Source: Actinomadura chibensis NBRC 106107 (GTDB lineage: Bacteria > Actinomycetota > Actinomycetes > Streptosporangiales > Streptosporangiaceae). Taken from it: 64,000 nt of DNA. Positions 44,201 to 51,370 of this stretch are shown one piece after another (position 1 is the stretch's first letter; every line of letters starts with the position of its first letter). Made by a program: the position numbers and the translations under genes. The stretch is from positions 116,847 through 180,846 of the forward strand of contig NZ_BCQP01000030.1 in NCBI RefSeq assembly GCF_001552135.1, written 5' to 3'. A model generated the notes under the pieces. The model was not told where the DNA came from. It made no database searches and saw nothing but the letters and a program-made list of their open reading frames with translations.

Positions 44201-45425
44201 CAATCTGGACCGCGACCTCAACGCAGATCATCTCGGAGCGATCCTGTTCGAGGAGGCGCTCCGACTCGGCTGGACACCAGAACGCTTCGGCGTCATCGAT
44301 CGAAACCTTCCACGCGCGACTTCGCCAGACCGCAAGAAGCATGAAGGCTACGCACAAAAGTACATCTGGATCGCATTCAAACAACTTGTCGGGCGCATGA
44401 CCGACCGGTACGAACTCGACCCCCATCGCCGCGACGATCAGCGAACCCAATACGACACGCCACTCGACGTCTACGGTCACGACATCGACCCGACGATGCT
44501 GCAACGCCGAACCGAGAACCGGATCTATGACGACACGCCCGCCACCTGGTACGCACCGGTCGAGGCCAGGTTCCCCCACCATCTCGATCCCGACTGGGCG
44601 ACCAACGATGAACACAGCCCACCGGTCGACCGTCTCCTCGCCTGCACGGACGAGGCGGGCGATAAGTGGCTTGTCCTGGAAGGCCACTTTCAATGGTCGC
44701 AGCCGCAACGCCCGGATGACGCGGCTGCGGAGATACCGCACCACACCGTTTGGGTCCAGATCCGTTCGTACCTTATCGACGCCGTTGATGCCGACGCATG
44801 GGCGCAATGGGCCGAAGGACAGGACTTCCACGGCCGCTGGATGCCCGAATCCGGGAGCCCTGCCGGTCTACTGCTCGCCGATCACCCACACAAGTCCGCC
44901 TGGCCTGGCCAGGACGAAAACGACGGCTCTCGCTTCGGGCAAGCACCCTTGCCTGGCCGCCTCGTCGTCACTACGACACGCTATGGCGGCGTCGCCAACG
45001 ACTGGGACCAATCCGAAAGCAAACACCTGTACACCTTCCTGCCATCCACGACGTTCTGCTCGGCCTTGAGTCTCCGACGGGTCGGCGACTTCCAATGGGG
45101 AACAGGTGGAACGGTGGCCGTAGAGAGCTTCGCTGCCCGCGGGACGGGACCTGACAGCGTCCACGTCACCGCTCAAGCACTCACCCCAGCACTGGCCAGG
45201 AACCAGCAGTGCCTGCTCTGGACAGTGCTGGCGGCAAAGGAAACCACCGTCCCCGACCATCAAAGGCCAGCCGATGGAGCACCAGTTTTTCGTACCTACT
45301 CCGCCTCCTATCTCCTCAACGGAACCAACATCCGGCTGCTCGACGCCAACGCACAAACCATGTATGCCGGTGGAGGTAACGCGCGGCAGAGTCCCTGGAT
45401 TCTGCCCAATGTCGTTTTGCTTTGA
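41214..45425 (+). CDS. Avs-like antiphage protein: nuclease-STAND NTPase-repeat
   Basis: Protein of 1403 aa (GTG 41214). The N-terminal ~180 residues form a restriction-type nuclease of the Mrr/Cap4 kind: SRRDGFEELCNQLMIYGG, NPDGGREGRGEL and WAWQAKYLF give the D, E and QxK of a PD-(D/E)xK centre. Residues about 350-650 form a STAND ATPase (Walker A VTGTGGAGKTHLLCDLA, Walker B GLIIIDGLNEP, then RLVLSCRSEFLADTL). The C-terminal ~700 residues are a helical, repeat-like sensor. In Avs (AVAST) systems such proteins bind conserved phage proteins and unleash the nuclease. Alternative start ATG 41148. It is intact and stands alone, as many Avs genes do. Confidence 0.85.
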   Translation: MTPVTQLPEINWHQIRGKAPSGSRRDGFEELCNQLMIYGGLVTWPEGTAFTTFGNPDGGREGRGELPGGATWAWQAKYLFTLDADAFTQIDKSIRRALITEPKLERYYVLLPYNRPGGDTAKAKSASTKWNEHVTKWENEAAAAGRTVTFKYIGETQLNECLLQPSQVGRLRYWFDLDVFMGDRFREIAARAEADADGRYSPDLNVELPIAAVFDGLARTPAFEYEIRAMLAPLREARGTYGLSLPETRPELFRPAITALDECLDRLDQVVTKAASQAREPDGALPDLGPAIEAVWDPVENVSGLLRQHCLHDRLYIGNAGSLYAQLAAIRSAVTGLERLRTSRGWRSFAATAVLVTGTGGAGKTHLLCDLARNRAANGLPTLIALGEQFERGPVDVELCRLIRFHSPADQLLATFDVACQAAGEIGLIIIDGLNEPTNRGLWNRHLNSFLDDVAKFRHIRLVLSCRSEFLADTLSPAMQRRLLAFQHTGFEEVPRDAVRQFLDWYGIVRPSFPMLDPEITNPLFLKLLCTALQTRGEQSFPRTGIGTTWIYESFLDAMDTRLSAEERCDYDPSGALVRKAIEQIAAAMHARGRRLPKAEVERITSALLPDRGWSRSLLNGLLKEAILADLSIDGTDYVRFGYERLGDIALAKLIAAHDLDEVRTETSRMSEQWWAHAGVLQAMAAVLPETYGVELVDVLQISPDEYHPRAFTDFLLSVAWRRPDAVSAGTVQILTKLQRNPDFTDQANNTVLQVATVPGHPLNAEWLHQQLAGSTLPERDATWSYFCDRQDEIDGHLPGLIDWAWSEASAEASDETRHLAALTLCWALSCSHRPTRDNATKAIIALLEPAPHLYKPILQSFTDSGDDYIEERLLAVGCGIAQRTLTPNTATRAAEAVLDFTLRRSYWPQNYLSRDYVRRAFDAALEHGWRPDIEDLAAQVHPPYNSDWIAPQLSQAEIEELAGPPNHQYSAIHHPVMSGFDDFRKYVVESLIHRFNLDRDLNADHLGAILFEEALRLGWTPERFGVIDRNLPRATSPDRKKHEGYAQKYIWIAFKQLVGRMTDRYELDPHRRDDQRTQYDTPLDVYGHDIDPTMLQRRTENRIYDDTPATWYAPVEARFPHHLDPDWATNDEHSPPVDRLLACTDEAGDKWLVLEGHFQWSQPQRPDDAAAEIPHHTVWVQIRSYLIDAVDADAWAQWAEGQDFHGRWMPESGSPAGLLLADHPHKSAWPGQDENDGSRFGQAPLPGRLVVTTTRYGGVANDWDQSESKHLYTFLPSTTFCSALSLRRVGDFQWGTGGTVAVESFAARGTGPDSVHVTAQALTPALARNQQCLLWTVLAAKETTVPDHQRPADGAPVFRTYSASYLLNGTNIRLLDANAQTMYAGGGNARQSPWILPNVVLL

Positions 45426-45509
45426 ACGCGGCCCCGTGCTGACTCGGATCAGGCAGGACTCTGATAGCCATCCGGGCAGCGTAGGGTGCGTCCCATCCCG
45501 GATCCGCAG

Positions 45510-45860
45510 GTCTTGCGAAGTGGCGTGGGACGGACAGTGCGGGTCTCGAAGGTGCCCGGCCCAGGCTCCTGCAGGCCGTGGTCGCGCATCGCGTTGTGGC
45601 ACCAGCGGTCCACAGCGCGGATGTAGCCCTGCAGCACCGGGGAGATCGGCGTCCACCGGGTGTGCTGGGCGATGACCGGGATCGGGACGCTGCGGGCGCG
45701 TACGAGTGCGCGGTGTAGGTGTCGGCGGCGGGCACTGGCGGGTGTTGCGCTGACCCGCTTCGGCGTGGCGGCGGCGGTGCTCGCGCAACGCGAGGTTGGC
45801 CGCGCGGGTCTCGGGTCGGCCGCGAGGCGGGGTACTGACGAAACACCCTGACCAGCAGCA
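45510..45860 (-). pseudogene. Relic of a site-specific integrase C-terminus
   Basis: A minus-strand frame near 45730-45560 reads VPIPVIAQHTRWTPISPVLQ, then GYIRAVDRWCHNAMRDHGL. This resembles a C-terminal segment of actinobacterial integrases (AHGRWSPTSPVVLGYIRAVDxWxxNAMxGVGL). Just upstream another frame reads ANLALREHRRRHAEAG, so the piece is frameshifted. Nothing else in 45426-46210 is convincing. It marks a second broken integration module beside the defence gene. Confidence 0.5.
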
Positions 45861-46210
45861 GGACAGAGTCCCATCGACCTGTGATTTCACGCGAGCAAGA
45901 ACATCTTGCACGAGCTGTGAGCGGCAGGGGTGGTTGGGCAAGCCCAAGCCGACGTCCTCATGAAGACCCGCCCTGGCCGGTCCGGCGTCCAAGCGGTACT
46001 GGCGCCAGGCCGCCGAGGTCGGCGCCGACGCCCCTCGACCGGTCCCGCCAGCGCCCCGCCGCGGCCATGCGACCGTTTCATCACCACCGCGCCATGATCG
46101 AACGCGACACGGCCGCATCACGGCCCAAGTCCCTCCCCCAAGCGTCCGGAAGCCCGAGGAGAATACGCACCGGGCCCGCGACGGCTGCTTGTGGCTGACA
46201 ACATGGTCGA

Positions 46211-46411
46211 TCATTCTTCGGTGATCAGCTGGTCGAAGAACGGCACGCCGGCCGCCGCAGCGCCACAGCCGGTCATGATGCTTTCTGCCGCACCATGGTC
46301 GGCCGCCAGGGCGAGCAGTCCGGCCCCGATCCCGCTCAGCACCGCGAGGAGCAGTACCAGTGCCGTGCGGGGGGTGAGCAGGGGCTTGTGCCGGGGATCG
46401 GGGCGAGTCAT
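46211..46411 (-). CDS. Small membrane protein (66 aa)
   Basis: ATG 46411 has AGGAG about 9 bases upstream. A nearer ATG at 46417 is too close to that site. After a basic start (TRPDPRHKP) one long hydrophobic segment (ALVLLLAVLSGIGAGLLAL) is followed by AADHGAAESIMTGCGAAAAG and an acidic end. It may span the membrane once or twice. It is divergent from the sigma-like gene at 46632, with 220 bp between them. Its size and topology resemble the 79-aa protein at 40533. No function known. Confidence 0.65.
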   Translation of the reverse strand: MTRPDPRHKPLLTPRTALVLLLAVLSGIGAGLLALAADHGAAESIMTGCGAAAAGVPFFDQLITEE

Positions 46412-46631
46412 GTGCATTTTCTCCTGGATCGTAGGCCGCTGGCCGTGTGAGCTGTTACCGAAGGCATAGGCCGTGGGCTCCGGTGGAGCCCACGGCGGCG
46501 GCCGGGTCGGGCCGGTTTCGGTTGCGGGCGTGGGGTGGTGACGACACGGCGGCTTATGACTCAAGGGAATGGGACTCGGCGGCGCCGGGGGACGGCGTGC
46601 GCGACCGGCGGATGCAGCGGAACGGGTGTCG

Positions 46632-47297
46632 ATGCGGGACGAGGAGCATGACGATGGGAGGCTCAAGGCCGACCAGCAGCTTGTGGAGTTCCTGGCCGAG
46701 CACGGCTTCGCCGGGCCGGTCTACCGAGAGTTCGCCGAAGAGTTGGCTGGGCAAGGGATGGCCGTGATCTCCGCGTGGCTGGGCTCGGAGCTGATCTTCG
46801 TCAAGTGCGCCGAGAAGGGGATCAGGCTGCCGCGGCCGCCGACGGGCTGGTCGCAAGACGATCGGCTGGAGCTGACCTTGGAGACCGTCGCCCGCGCGCT
46901 CAGGGCCTTCCGGACCGGCCTGGTCGAGGACCGGTGGGACGTCGAGCGCGGTGCGAGCCTGCGGACCTACTTCATCGGCGCCTGTATCTACCAGTTCTCC
47001 CGCACCTATCGGGTCTGGTTACGGTCGCTGGCCCCTGAGTGCGAACAGCCCGGGGACATCGATGAATGGCGGCTGGAGGGAGTGCCCGGCCCGGAGGACG
47101 TCGTCGCCGATCGCGATGCGATCAGACGCGGCCTGCAGGACATCGATAGCGTCACGGTGCGGGCCGCGGTGGTGCTGGCCGCGGAGGGATACAGCCGCGC
47201 CGAGATCGCCGAACTGATCGGGGGCGGCCTCACCGCCCGGGCGGTCGAGGGATTGCTGTACCGCCACCGGCGACGCACGCAGGGAGGTGACCGGTGA
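46632..47297 (+). CDS. Sigma-70-like (ECF-type) factor next to cyclase gene
   Basis: Protein of 221 aa. A region-2-like part (TLETVARALRAFRTGLVED, SLRTYFIGACIYQFSRTYR) and a C-terminal HTH (IDSVTVRAAVVLAAEGYSRA, EIAELIGGGLTARAVEGLLY) give the ECF sigma layout, although sequence conservation is weak. About 75 residues precede region 2. The TGA overlaps ATG 47297 of the next gene, whose GGAGGT site lies inside this gene, so translation is coupled. It may direct transcription in response to the partner's nucleotide signal, which is inference. Confidence 0.68.
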   Translation: MRDEEHDDGRLKADQQLVEFLAEHGFAGPVYREFAEELAGQGMAVISAWLGSELIFVKCAEKGIRLPRPPTGWSQDDRLELTLETVARALRAFRTGLVEDRWDVERGASLRTYFIGACIYQFSRTYRVWLRSLAPECEQPGDIDEWRLEGVPGPEDVVADRDAIRRGLQDIDSVTVRAAVVLAAEGYSRAEIAELIGGGLTARAVEGLLYRHRRRTQGGDR

Positions 47298-48721
47298 TGA
47301 GCGCTCACGAAGAGTTGGACGACGCCCTGGAACGCCTCAGGAACCTGATCAGGGAAAGCTCGTTCGGTGAGGCCGCCGCGCAACTGCTGAGCCGCCGCAC
47401 CCCCGCGCGGGACGCCGCCGAAGCGGTCCGCCGGGCCGACAACATCCGCCCATCACCAGCACCCAGACCCATCCCCCCACTGCGTCAGGGCTTCTGGGAG
47501 TACCTCACCGAGGGTGAGCAGAACGCGCTCCTGGCTATCGTCCAGGAGGTCCGCTATCCGGTCGGCACCACGCTGTGGTCGGAGGGGCAGGCCGCCGACC
47601 ACACAGTCGTGATCAAGTCCGGCACGGTCAGGGTCTCGGTGAACCGGGGCGGACACGAGCGCGTCATCGCGTTCCGCGGCCCGGGCGACATCGTCGGCGA
47701 GCGCGCGGCGCTGCTGCTGCGCCGGCGGTCGGCCACCATCGTCGCGATGGACACCGTGCGCGGGCTGCGCGTGACCACGCAGCAGTTCGCGGCCTATCTG
47801 AGTGAGCATCCGCGTGTGGTCGCCGTCCTCGAACGGGTGGTGTACGACCGGCTGACCGAGCAGGCGGACGACACGCCGCCGGGGCCGTACGGTTCCGCGA
47901 CGCCGTACGCGCCGGGCGTACAGACTGGGGTCCGGGGGCAGGACGCGTCCGGTGCCCAGTCCGGACGCGCGGCGCAGCAGGTGCGCGCGCTGCGCGACGA
48001 GTCCGCACTGCGCGACGAGTCCGCACTGTTGGAGGACGAGCCCACGCAACCCATGCGGATCAGCCCGCCGAACCATACCGGCTCGCCCCCGACAGGGAAC
48101 TGCACCATCGTCTTCACCGACATCGCCGGGTTCAGCGCGTCCCGCCGCAACGACCGCGACCGCCTCGAAATGCGCCGCGCCATGTACGCCGTGCTGCTCG
48201 TCGCGTTCGAGGAGGCGGCGGTGCCCTGGGACGCCTGCCACATCGAGGACCGCGGCGACGGCGCGCTGATCGTCGTCCCGCCCGAGGTGCCGACCGCGGC
48301 CGTCGTCCAGCCAATGATCGCGTCGCTGGCGGTGCGGCTGCGCCGGCACAACGAGCGGTCGACCGGCGCCGTCCGCATCCAGTTGCGGGTCGCGGTGCAC
48401 GTCGGCCTGGTGATGCCCGACCCGCCCGGCGTGTCCGGCTGGGCGCTGATCCGCACCGCCCGGCTGCTGGACGCCCGCCCGCTGAAGGACCGGCTCGCTG
48501 CGACCGGGGCCGACCTCGGCCTCATCGTCTCGAACTTCGTCTACGAGTCCGTCATCGCCCACGGCCCCGGTTACGCGAACGCCGCCGAGTACGAGCCCAT
48601 CAGCGTCAGGGTGAAGAGGCTCAAGACCGAAGGCTGGATCCACCTACCCGGTGCGTCCGGCACAGGCAGTCACTCACTCCAGGGGGGCGGCCCACAGCAT
48701 GCAGAACCAAAGCAGCACTGA
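47297..48721 (+). CDS. Cyclic-nucleotide-binding domain fused to class III cyclase-like domain
   Basis: Protein of 474 aa. Residues about 65-190 form a CRP-type cNMP-binding domain (GTTLWSEGQAADHTVVIKSG, FRGPGDIVGERAALLLRRRS). A Pro/Arg-rich linker contains a tandem ALRDES repeat from an 18-bp DNA duplication (about 47989-48027). Residues about 265-440 resemble an adenylate/guanylate cyclase domain, with CTIVFTDIAGFSASR and IEDRGDGALIVVPP supplying both metal-binding Asp residues. It is coupled to the sigma-like gene. It may make and sense a cyclic nucleotide, and a phage-response role like that of Pycsar cyclases is speculation. Confidence 0.8.
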   Translation: MSAHEELDDALERLRNLIRESSFGEAAAQLLSRRTPARDAAEAVRRADNIRPSPAPRPIPPLRQGFWEYLTEGEQNALLAIVQEVRYPVGTTLWSEGQAADHTVVIKSGTVRVSVNRGGHERVIAFRGPGDIVGERAALLLRRRSATIVAMDTVRGLRVTTQQFAAYLSEHPRVVAVLERVVYDRLTEQADDTPPGPYGSATPYAPGVQTGVRGQDASGAQSGRAAQQVRALRDESALRDESALLEDEPTQPMRISPPNHTGSPPTGNCTIVFTDIAGFSASRRNDRDRLEMRRAMYAVLLVAFEEAAVPWDACHIEDRGDGALIVVPPEVPTAAVVQPMIASLAVRLRRHNERSTGAVRIQLRVAVHVGLVMPDPPGVSGWALIRTARLLDARPLKDRLAATGADLGLIVSNFVYESVIAHGPGYANAAEYEPISVRVKRLKTEGWIHLPGASGTGSHSLQGGGPQHAEPKQH

Positions 48722-49037
48722 CCAGGCCGAGCCCCAAGGAACTCAGCCCGGTATGTACGTGCCTGGTGGTGGTGTGCGCGGCGCGGACCGCCACGATGGC
48801 CTGGCTGACCGAGGCCGGGGGACAGTTCGCGGTCGCACAGGTGCTCAGCGTACCCGGCCAGTGTCCCTCGGTCACCGCAGCGTCGCGTGGCCCGCGGCAG
48901 CGCACCAGGCAACGAAGTCGGCCGCGTCGTGCAACGTGGCGGCTGCCCCCGGTATGCGTGTTGACGGGTTCGGGGGCGGGGTTCGGGGAGCGGGGACGGT
49001 TGAGGGGTCTTGGGACGGTCGACGGGGCGAAGCTGGT
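48722..49037. other. Gap between cyclase-like gene and integrase relic
   Basis: About 315 bp between two converging genes with no supported frame, repeat or hairpin that I can defend. An attachment site might be expected near an integrase, but none was recognised. Confidence 0.35.
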
Positions 49038-50140
49038 TCACGTACGGGCGAGGAGCCGTCCCATGACATAGACCGGCGAGGCGTCCAGAGTCCGGCGCTT
49101 GTCGATGTAGCCCTGGGTGGTGCGCGGGTCGGCGTGGCCGAGGAGCCGCTGGATCTCCTGCACGGGCACGTCTTCCTCGTCTAGAAGCGTTGCCACGGTG
49201 TGGCGCAGGACGTGCGGGTGCATCACCTAGCACACCTCGTGCGGCAGTCCGGCTTCGACGGCCAGGCGGCGTAGGAGGTGGCGGAGGTAGCCGCGGTCGA
49301 CCGGCGGGGGACGCCGTCGCTTTTGGCGCCGGAGGTGCGTAGCAGCGGCCCGTCGGTGCGGCCGTTGAGGTAGCGGTCGATGAGGTGGGCGGTCGCCGGC
49401 GTGATGGGCAGGGTGGCGGTCTTGCCGCCTTTGCGGACGATGTCCAGCGTGCGGTGCCCCGAGGTGGAGCCCAGGTCGTCGGCGCCCGCGCCGCACAGCT
49501 CCGAGACGCGCATCCCGGTTTCCAGCAGCAGCCGGGTGATGATCGCAGAGCGAAGCCCATCGGCGTCGGCCGCCGCGATCAGGTCGGCGGCCTGGGGGCG
49601 GGTGAGGGCGATGCTGCTGGGCTGGTCGGGTTGGCGGGGGCGGCGGACGTGTGCGGCGGGGTTGCGGGGCAGGGCGTCTTCGATGAGCCAGTAGGTGTAG
49701 AAGGAGGAGATGACGGCCAGGCGCCGCCGCCGGGTGCGCGGCGCGAGTGGTGGGTCGTGGTCGTCGAGTTCGGCGCGGTAGGCGTCGACGTCGCCGCGGC
49801 GGGCGTCGGCGACCTCGATGCCGTAATCGTGGCACCAGGCGAACCAGCGTTGGACGTCGCGGCGGTAGGCGTCGCGGGTGTTGGGACTGGTGTAGGCGCG
49901 CAACCAGATCTGCATCGCGGCTTCGAGGCCGCCAGGCCAGGCGATCGTCAGGGCCCCGCCGCCCGGACCGCCGGGCAAGATGATCTTGCCGGGGGTGGTG
50001 TTGTCGGTGTTCTGCGGGTCCCACATAACTGGGGTTATGGGGGGTTGGGAATGATCTTGATCTGGTGTTGTGGGCGGGGTGTCGGGTGGCTCGGGGTCGG
50101 GTCGGTCGGTGACCGCGAGCGGCGTGGGTTCGTCGGTCAT
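49038..50140 (-). pseudogene. Tyrosine recombinase/integrase with frameshift and stop codon
   Basis: The integrase reads from ATG 50140: an N-terminal SAM-like domain (AYTSPNTRDAYRRDVQRWFA), then the catalytic domain with ETGMRVSELCG (first Arg). Near 49310 the frame shifts to GYLRHLLRRLAVEAGLPHEV. A TAG follows at about 49227-49229, and the same frame resumes with HPHVLRHTVATLL (HxxR) and LLGHADPRTTQGYI (His and Tyr). All catalytic residues survive, but in pieces, so the enzyme should be inactive and the element fixed. Its position beside the FtsK-type transfer genes is usual for actinomycete integrative elements. Confidence 0.85.
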
Positions 50141-50248
50141 CAGGGCCCCCGGTTCGCGGTGGGGTGAGAACGGCGGTCATGGATCAGCCCCGGAGAACGG
50201 GTGTTCTCCGGGGCTGGACGGAAGGCGAGGAGGGCGGTCGGGGTTTGG

Positions 50249-50431
50249 TCAGGTCCGCTCTCCCCGGCGGGGTGAGCGGTGCTCGCGCTGTTCGAGGCGG
50301 TTGTGGACACCGCCGGTCAGGATCCACCACAGCGCCAGCACGGCCAGGGCCGCGCCTGCGCCGACCTCGATCCGGCCGGACAGCGCGGTGAGCGCGATGG
50401 CGGCGGATGCCGCCACGATCAGGCGGTTCAC
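50249..50431 (-). CDS. Two-pass small membrane protein (60 aa), transfer operon
   Basis: GTG 50431 overlaps the stop of the preceding gene (GTGA). Two hydrophobic segments (LIVAASAAIALTAL and AGAALAVLALWWILTGG) are followed by a charged, Arg-rich tail. Such small Spd-like membrane proteins accompany TraB/FtsK in actinomycete integrative elements and plasmids. The exact role is unknown. Confidence 0.65.
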   Translation of the reverse strand: MNRLIVAASAAIALTALSGRIEVGAGAALAVLALWWILTGGVHNRLEQREHRSPRRGERT

Positions 50432-50697
50432 CACTGGTGGTTTCGGCGGGTGATGGAGCGGGGGCGGCGGCCGGTGCCGTCGCAGGTGGGGCATTCGCCC
50501 CAGGCGTCGGCGCGGAAGATCGAAGGGTGGCGGGCGCGGCCGTGGCAGGTGCGGCAGGGCAGCCAGGGCCGGGTGCGGACGTCGAACCGCCACCAGATCA
50601 GCAGCCCGACGACGATCAGCAGGAACAGCAGCCCGCCGGTGACGGGAGACCCTTCACTGGCGTCGGCGAGTACGGGGGCGCAGGTCAGGGAGTTCAT
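50428..50697 (-). CDS. Single-pass membrane protein with CxxC zinc-finger-like motifs (89 aa)
   Basis: ATG 50697 overlaps the stop of the upstream gene (ATGA). One transmembrane segment (GGLLFLLIVVGLLIWW, about residues 21-36) is followed by CRTCHGRARHP and CPTCDGTGRRP, a DnaJ-type pair of CxxCxG motifs able to bind zinc. The tail is Arg-rich. Co-translation with the neighbours suggests a place in the conjugation complex. Confidence 0.7.
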   Translation of the reverse strand: MNSLTCAPVLADASEGSPVTGGLLFLLIVVGLLIWWRFDVRTRPWLPCRTCHGRARHPSIFRADAWGECPTCDGTGRRPRSITRRNHQW

Positions 50698-51167
50698 CTG
50701 CTGCGCCTCCGGCTGGTCGAGCGGCCGGAGGAGCGGCTGGTGGAGCGGCGTTTGGTGTGCCGTCCGCTGCCCCCACGGGGTCGGCGGTGGGCGGGTTGGC
50801 CGAGGTCTTGGGCGGTGAGCAGGTAGACCAGCACCTTCACTATGACGGCCAGGATGATCGCGGCGGCCGCGACCAGGGTGAAGGAGAGTTGAAGGACCAG
50901 GCCGAGGGCGAGCACTCCGGCGGCCGCCGCTCCGCCCCAAGTGTTCCCTGCGGTGGCCCATTGGGCTCGGCGGGAGCTTCGGTCGTGGGCGCCGACGTGC
51001 ACGGTGCCGTGCTTGGTGCGCCGGGTGTGGGCCTTGACGTGGCCGCCCCGGTCGGGCGGTTTGCGGGCCTGCGAGCGTTTCGTGGTCGCGGGCTTGCCCT
51101 TGGCGGGAGTGCGGGCCGGACGTTGGCGGGTCGGGGTGGTGCCGGGTGCTGGTTTTCTGGGTGCCAT
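50694..51167 (-). CDS. Basic membrane protein of the transfer operon (157 aa)
   Basis: ATG 51167 has GGAGGG 4-5 bases upstream. Residues 1-75 are very basic (many Lys, Arg and Thr). Two hydrophobic stretches (AAAGVLALGLVLQLSFTLVA and IILAVIVKVLVYLLTA) follow. The C-terminal 35 residues are Arg/Ser-rich (RSTSRSSGRSTSRRRSR). The charged termini could bind DNA near the translocase. It is first of three overlapping small genes downstream of traB-like 51371-53521. Confidence 0.7.
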   Translation of the reverse strand: MAPRKPAPGTTPTRQRPARTPAKGKPATTKRSQARKPPDRGGHVKAHTRRTKHGTVHVGAHDRSSRRAQWATAGNTWGGAAAAGVLALGLVLQLSFTLVAAAAIILAVIVKVLVYLLTAQDLGQPAHRRPRGGSGRHTKRRSTSRSSGRSTSRRRSR

Positions 51168-51203
51168 GGTGCCCTCCTGAGGGGCTTGGACGGGGGTGTG
51201 TGA

Positions 51204-51370
51204 GTTAGGTGGCCCGACCTAACTGAGTTAGTGATCTCACTCGGCCGTGGCGGGGACCTAACTTGGGGTCTGGCCTGCGGAAAGTTAGGTGAGTTAGGTG
51301 GGTTAGGTGCCGCTTGGCGGACCCCTGGGAGCCCCTGGAAACGGGGTGCGGCGGGAGGCGGTCACCTAAC
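51204..51370. repeat. GTTAGGT repeat array next to the translocase gene
   Basis: Seven exact copies of GTTAGGT lie in 167 bp: direct at 51204, 51284, 51293 and 51302, and inverted (ACCTAAC) at 51217, 51256 and 51364. Three direct copies are 9 bp apart. The array occupies the only gap between the FtsK-like gene and the small membrane-protein genes. TraB-type translocases of actinomycetes recognise short clustered repeats (clt/TRS), so this is a candidate recognition or origin site. Confidence 0.7.
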
